From Sinobacterium caligoides (GTDB taxonomy: Bacteria; Pseudomonadota; Gammaproteobacteria; Pseudomonadales; Sinobacteriaceae), in the NCBI RefSeq assembly GCF_003752585.1, contig NZ_RKHR01000004.1:434001-498000 (forward strand): 64,000 bases of DNA, written 5' to 3'. How positions within the stretch are numbered: position 1 is the stretch's first letter; the number at the start of each line of letters is the position of its first letter. This document shows positions 61,685-64,000 of the stretch, piece after piece. A program made the translations under genes and the position numbers. A model generated the notes under the pieces. The model was not told the DNA's origin and ran no database searches. It saw nothing but the letters and a program-made list of their open reading frames with translations.

Positions 61685-64000
61685 ATGAGTACTAAAATCA
61701 AACTCGTCTTGGTCGGTAACGGCCCCGTCGGACATCAGTTTCTAGAGACACTGGTCGATAATGGTAGCATTGGCAACTTTGATATCACCGTCTTTGGCGA
61801 AGAGCCCCGCGCCGCTTACGACCGCGTTCAGCTGACCAAATGGTTTGAGACCCGTACTGCTGAGCCTTTAAATATGGTGAGTGAAGGTTTCTATGAGAGC
61901 AATGCCATCACCTGCCACCACAATGCTGAAGTCACCGACATCGACCGCGACAATCAACAGGTCATCATCGCTGACGGTCAGAGCTTCCCCTACGACAAAC
62001 TGATTCTCGCCACCGGCTCCTTCCCCTTCGTGCCCCCGGTACCTGGTCACGATCGCGAGAACTGCTTTGTCTACCGCACGATCGAAGACCTTGAGGCGAT
62101 CACCGAGGCTTCTAAAAAGGCTTCTGTCGGCGTCGTCATCGGCGGTGGTCTGCTTGGCCTAGAAGCGGCAAAGGCACTAAAAGACTTAGATTTAAAAACA
62201 CACGTCGTCGAGTTTGCTCCTCGCCTCATGGCGGTGCAGGTCGATGACAATGGCGGCAAGTTGCTGCGCCAAAAGATTGAAGATTTAGGCGTGGGCGTAC
62301 ACACCGAGAAAAACACCCAGAACATCGGTGATGGTGAAGAGTGCGTGCACAAGATGATCTTTGCCGATGACAGCGAGTTGGAGACGGACATCATCGTCTT
62401 CTCTGCCGGTATCCGCCCTCAGGACGCGCTGGCAAGATCCAGCGAGCTAGAGATCGGCCCCCGCGGCGGTATCGTTATCGACAACGACTGCCTGACCTCC
62501 GATAAAAACATCTACGCCATCGGCGAATGCGCTCTCTGGGAGGGTCGTATCTACGGTCTTATCGCGCCCGGTAATGACATGGCTCGCGTCGCTGCCGGCC
62601 ATGTCAGCAGCAACGGAGAAGCTCAGTTTACCGGTGCCGATATGAGCACGAAGCTGAAGTTAATGGGGGTTGACGTCGCCTCGATCGGTGATGCCCACGC
62701 CAATACCCCTGGCAGTAAGTGCTATACCTACATCGACGAGCAGGCAGAAGTCTACAAGAAAATCGTTGTCAGCGAAGACGGCAAGCACCTACTCGGTAGC
62801 GTATTGATCGGTGACGCCGAAGACTACAGCAGCTTGCTACAGTACTCACTCAATAAGATTGAGCTGCCAGAAAACCCCGATAGCATGATCTTACCCAGCT
62901 ACGACGGTAGCAGCGGCGTTGCCCTCGGTGCGGACGCCCTGCCCGACTCTGCACAGATCTGTTCCTGTAACAATGTTTCCAAAGGCGACATCAACGGCGT
63001 CGTACAGTCTGGTTGCTGCACCATTGGCGAAGTTAAAGACGCCACCAAAGCAGGGACGACCTGTGGCGGCTGTGTAGCCCTTGTCGGCCAAGTCATGAAT
63101 GCCGAGCTTACCAAGCTTGGCGTCGAGGTGAACACCGACCTCTGCGAACACTTCGCCTACACCCGCCAAGAGATGTATCACCTGGTCCGCGTCGGCAAGA
63201 TCAAAACTTTCGATGAGATGCTCGAAAAGCACGGCAAAGGCAAGGGCTGCGATATCTGTAAGCCGACCACTGCCTCAATCCTCGCCACCTGCTGGAATGA
63301 TCACATTCTCGACGAGCCCCTCGGCGGCCTGCAGGATACCAACGATCGCTTCCTCGCTAACATGCAGAAAGACGGCACCTTCTCCGTCGTGCCGCGGATG
63401 CCTGGTGGTGAGGTCACCGCAGATGGTCTGATCGCCATCGGTCAAGTCGCCAAAGACTTCAACCTCTACACCAAGATCACCGGCGGCCAGCGTGTCGACC
63501 TATTTGGCGCCACCGCCGATCAACTGCCTCTCGTCTGGGAAAAGCTAATCGCCGCTGGCTTCGAATCGGGCCACGCCTACGGCAAGTCACTGCGTACCGT
63601 AAAATCTTGTGTGGGTTCCACCTGGTGCCGCTACGGCGTGCAGGATTCGATGGGACAGGCCATCGACATCGAGAACCGCTACAAGGGGCTACGCTCCCCG
63701 CACAAACTTAAGATGGCCGTCTCAGGCTGTACCCGTGAATGCGCAGAGGCACAGAGCAAAGACGTTGGCATCATCGCTACCGAGAAAGGTTGGAACATGT
63801 ATGTCTGCGGCAACGGCGGCATGAAGCCACGTCACGCCGACCTGTTTGCCTCCGACCTCGATGATGAGACGCTGGTGAAGTACATCGACCGCTTCTTCAT
63901 GTTCTACATCCGTACCGCCGACCGACTACAGCGCACCAGCACTTGGATGGATAACCTGGAGGGCGGCCTCAGCTACCTGCAGGATGTTGTGATCAATGAC
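61685..64000 (+). CDS. nirB: Assimilatory nitrite reductase large subunit NirB (partial, 3' end outside window)
   Basis: 772 codons to the window edge; the full protein is usually about 850 aa. FAD/NAD domains (VLVGNGPVGHQFLE, GGGLLGLEAAKAL), a BFD-like [2Fe-2S] region with CSCNNV near residue 425 and GTTCGGC, GCDICKP, then the ferredoxin-like nitrite/sulfite reductase half with [4Fe-4S]/siroheme cysteines CVGSTWC (about 641) and GCTREC (about 681). It reduces nitrite to ammonium with NADH. No internal stop is seen. nirD is expected next. Confidence 0.95.
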   Translation, partial: MSTKIKLVLVGNGPVGHQFLETLVDNGSIGNFDITVFGEEPRAAYDRVQLTKWFETRTAEPLNMVSEGFYESNAITCHHNAEVTDIDRDNQQVIIADGQSFPYDKLILATGSFPFVPPVPGHDRENCFVYRTIEDLEAITEASKKASVGVVIGGGLLGLEAAKALKDLDLKTHVVEFAPRLMAVQVDDNGGKLLRQKIEDLGVGVHTEKNTQNIGDGEECVHKMIFADDSELETDIIVFSAGIRPQDALARSSELEIGPRGGIVIDNDCLTSDKNIYAIGECALWEGRIYGLIAPGNDMARVAAGHVSSNGEAQFTGADMSTKLKLMGVDVASIGDAHANTPGSKCYTYIDEQAEVYKKIVVSEDGKHLLGSVLIGDAEDYSSLLQYSLNKIELPENPDSMILPSYDGSSGVALGADALPDSAQICSCNNVSKGDINGVVQSGCCTIGEVKDATKAGTTCGGCVALVGQVMNAELTKLGVEVNTDLCEHFAYTRQEMYHLVRVGKIKTFDEMLEKHGKGKGCDICKPTTASILATCWNDHILDEPLGGLQDTNDRFLANMQKDGTFSVVPRMPGGEVTADGLIAIGQVAKDFNLYTKITGGQRVDLFGATADQLPLVWEKLIAAGFESGHAYGKSLRTVKSCVGSTWCRYGVQDSMGQAIDIENRYKGLRSPHKLKMAVSGCTRECAEAQSKDVGIIATEKGWNMYVCGNGGMKPRHADLFASDLDDETLVKYIDRFFMFYIRTADRLQRTSTWMDNLEGGLSYLQDVVIND

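Overview
The window looks like a chromosomal segment of a marine-type gammaproteobacterium (Cellvibrionales/Alteromonadales-like; no genus is claimed). The grounds are conserved neighbourhoods: alaS-lysC-csrA followed by tRNA-Ser(GCT)/tRNA-Arg(ACG) genes, the proA-nadD-rsfS-rlmH-mrdA-rodA-mltB-rlpA-dacA-ybeD-lipB envelope cluster, a Na+-pumping oxaloacetate decarboxylase, an RpoN/NtrC-type nirB promoter and a type II secretion operon. Base composition is moderately GC-rich except for about 3.0-9.5 kb and 55.7-56.0 kb, which are clearly AT-richer.

Layout. 1-2.8 kb: a small unknown gene, an ArsP-type permease divergent from an ArsR regulator with a vicinal Cys pair, and a nitrilase-family amidase. 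3.1-9.04 kb: an array of integron gene cassettes, with nine clear attC sites and two degenerate ones. All convincing cassette genes are on the minus strand and no integrase is present, so this is an orphan attC cluster (CALIN type). It holds mostly small unknown membrane proteins plus a GNAT acetyltransferase. A VPLP-CTERM surface protein and a small phosphatase-like protein sit at its degenerate distal end. 9.04-9.2 kb: an unexplained cluster of inverted repeats. 9.5-19.5 kb: gspCDEFHIJKLM, a type II secretion operon lacking the major pseudopilin gene gspG. 19.9-23.4 kb: oadGAB. 23.6-24.6 kb: dusC, followed by a 13-bp minisatellite.

24.7-26.1 kb: four tRNA-Arg(ACG) and two tRNA-Ser(GCT), partly a tandem duplication. 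26.1-30.5 kb: csrA, lysC, alaS. 30.6-33.7 kb: a Trm112-like protein, an M23 peptidase, greB, an MtfA-SEC-C fusion and a SMI1/KNR4 protein. 33.7-44.3 kb: the cell-wall/lipoate/NAD cluster. 44.6-47.4 kb: two cation transporters. 47.4-53.3 kb: small proteins, an MMPL/RND exporter, ubiX and mpl. 53.4-59.6 kb: a Gre-related protein, a lipoprotein with a (Ala-Asp)14 tract, a LysR regulator, an SGNH hydrolase with a lectin-like tail, and MarC. 59.65-64 kb: a PP2C/protein-kinase fusion divergent from nirB, which has a textbook sigma-54 promoter and an upstream NtrC-like site; nirB runs off the window.

Working together: the secretion operon could export enzymes such as the SGNH/lectin protein, but needs a GspG from elsewhere. 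The mrdA-rodA-mltB-rlpA-dacA genes build and trim the sidewall. The kinase/nirB pair points to nitrogen-controlled nitrate/nitrite assimilation. The accessory novelty lies mainly in the cassette array and its flanks.
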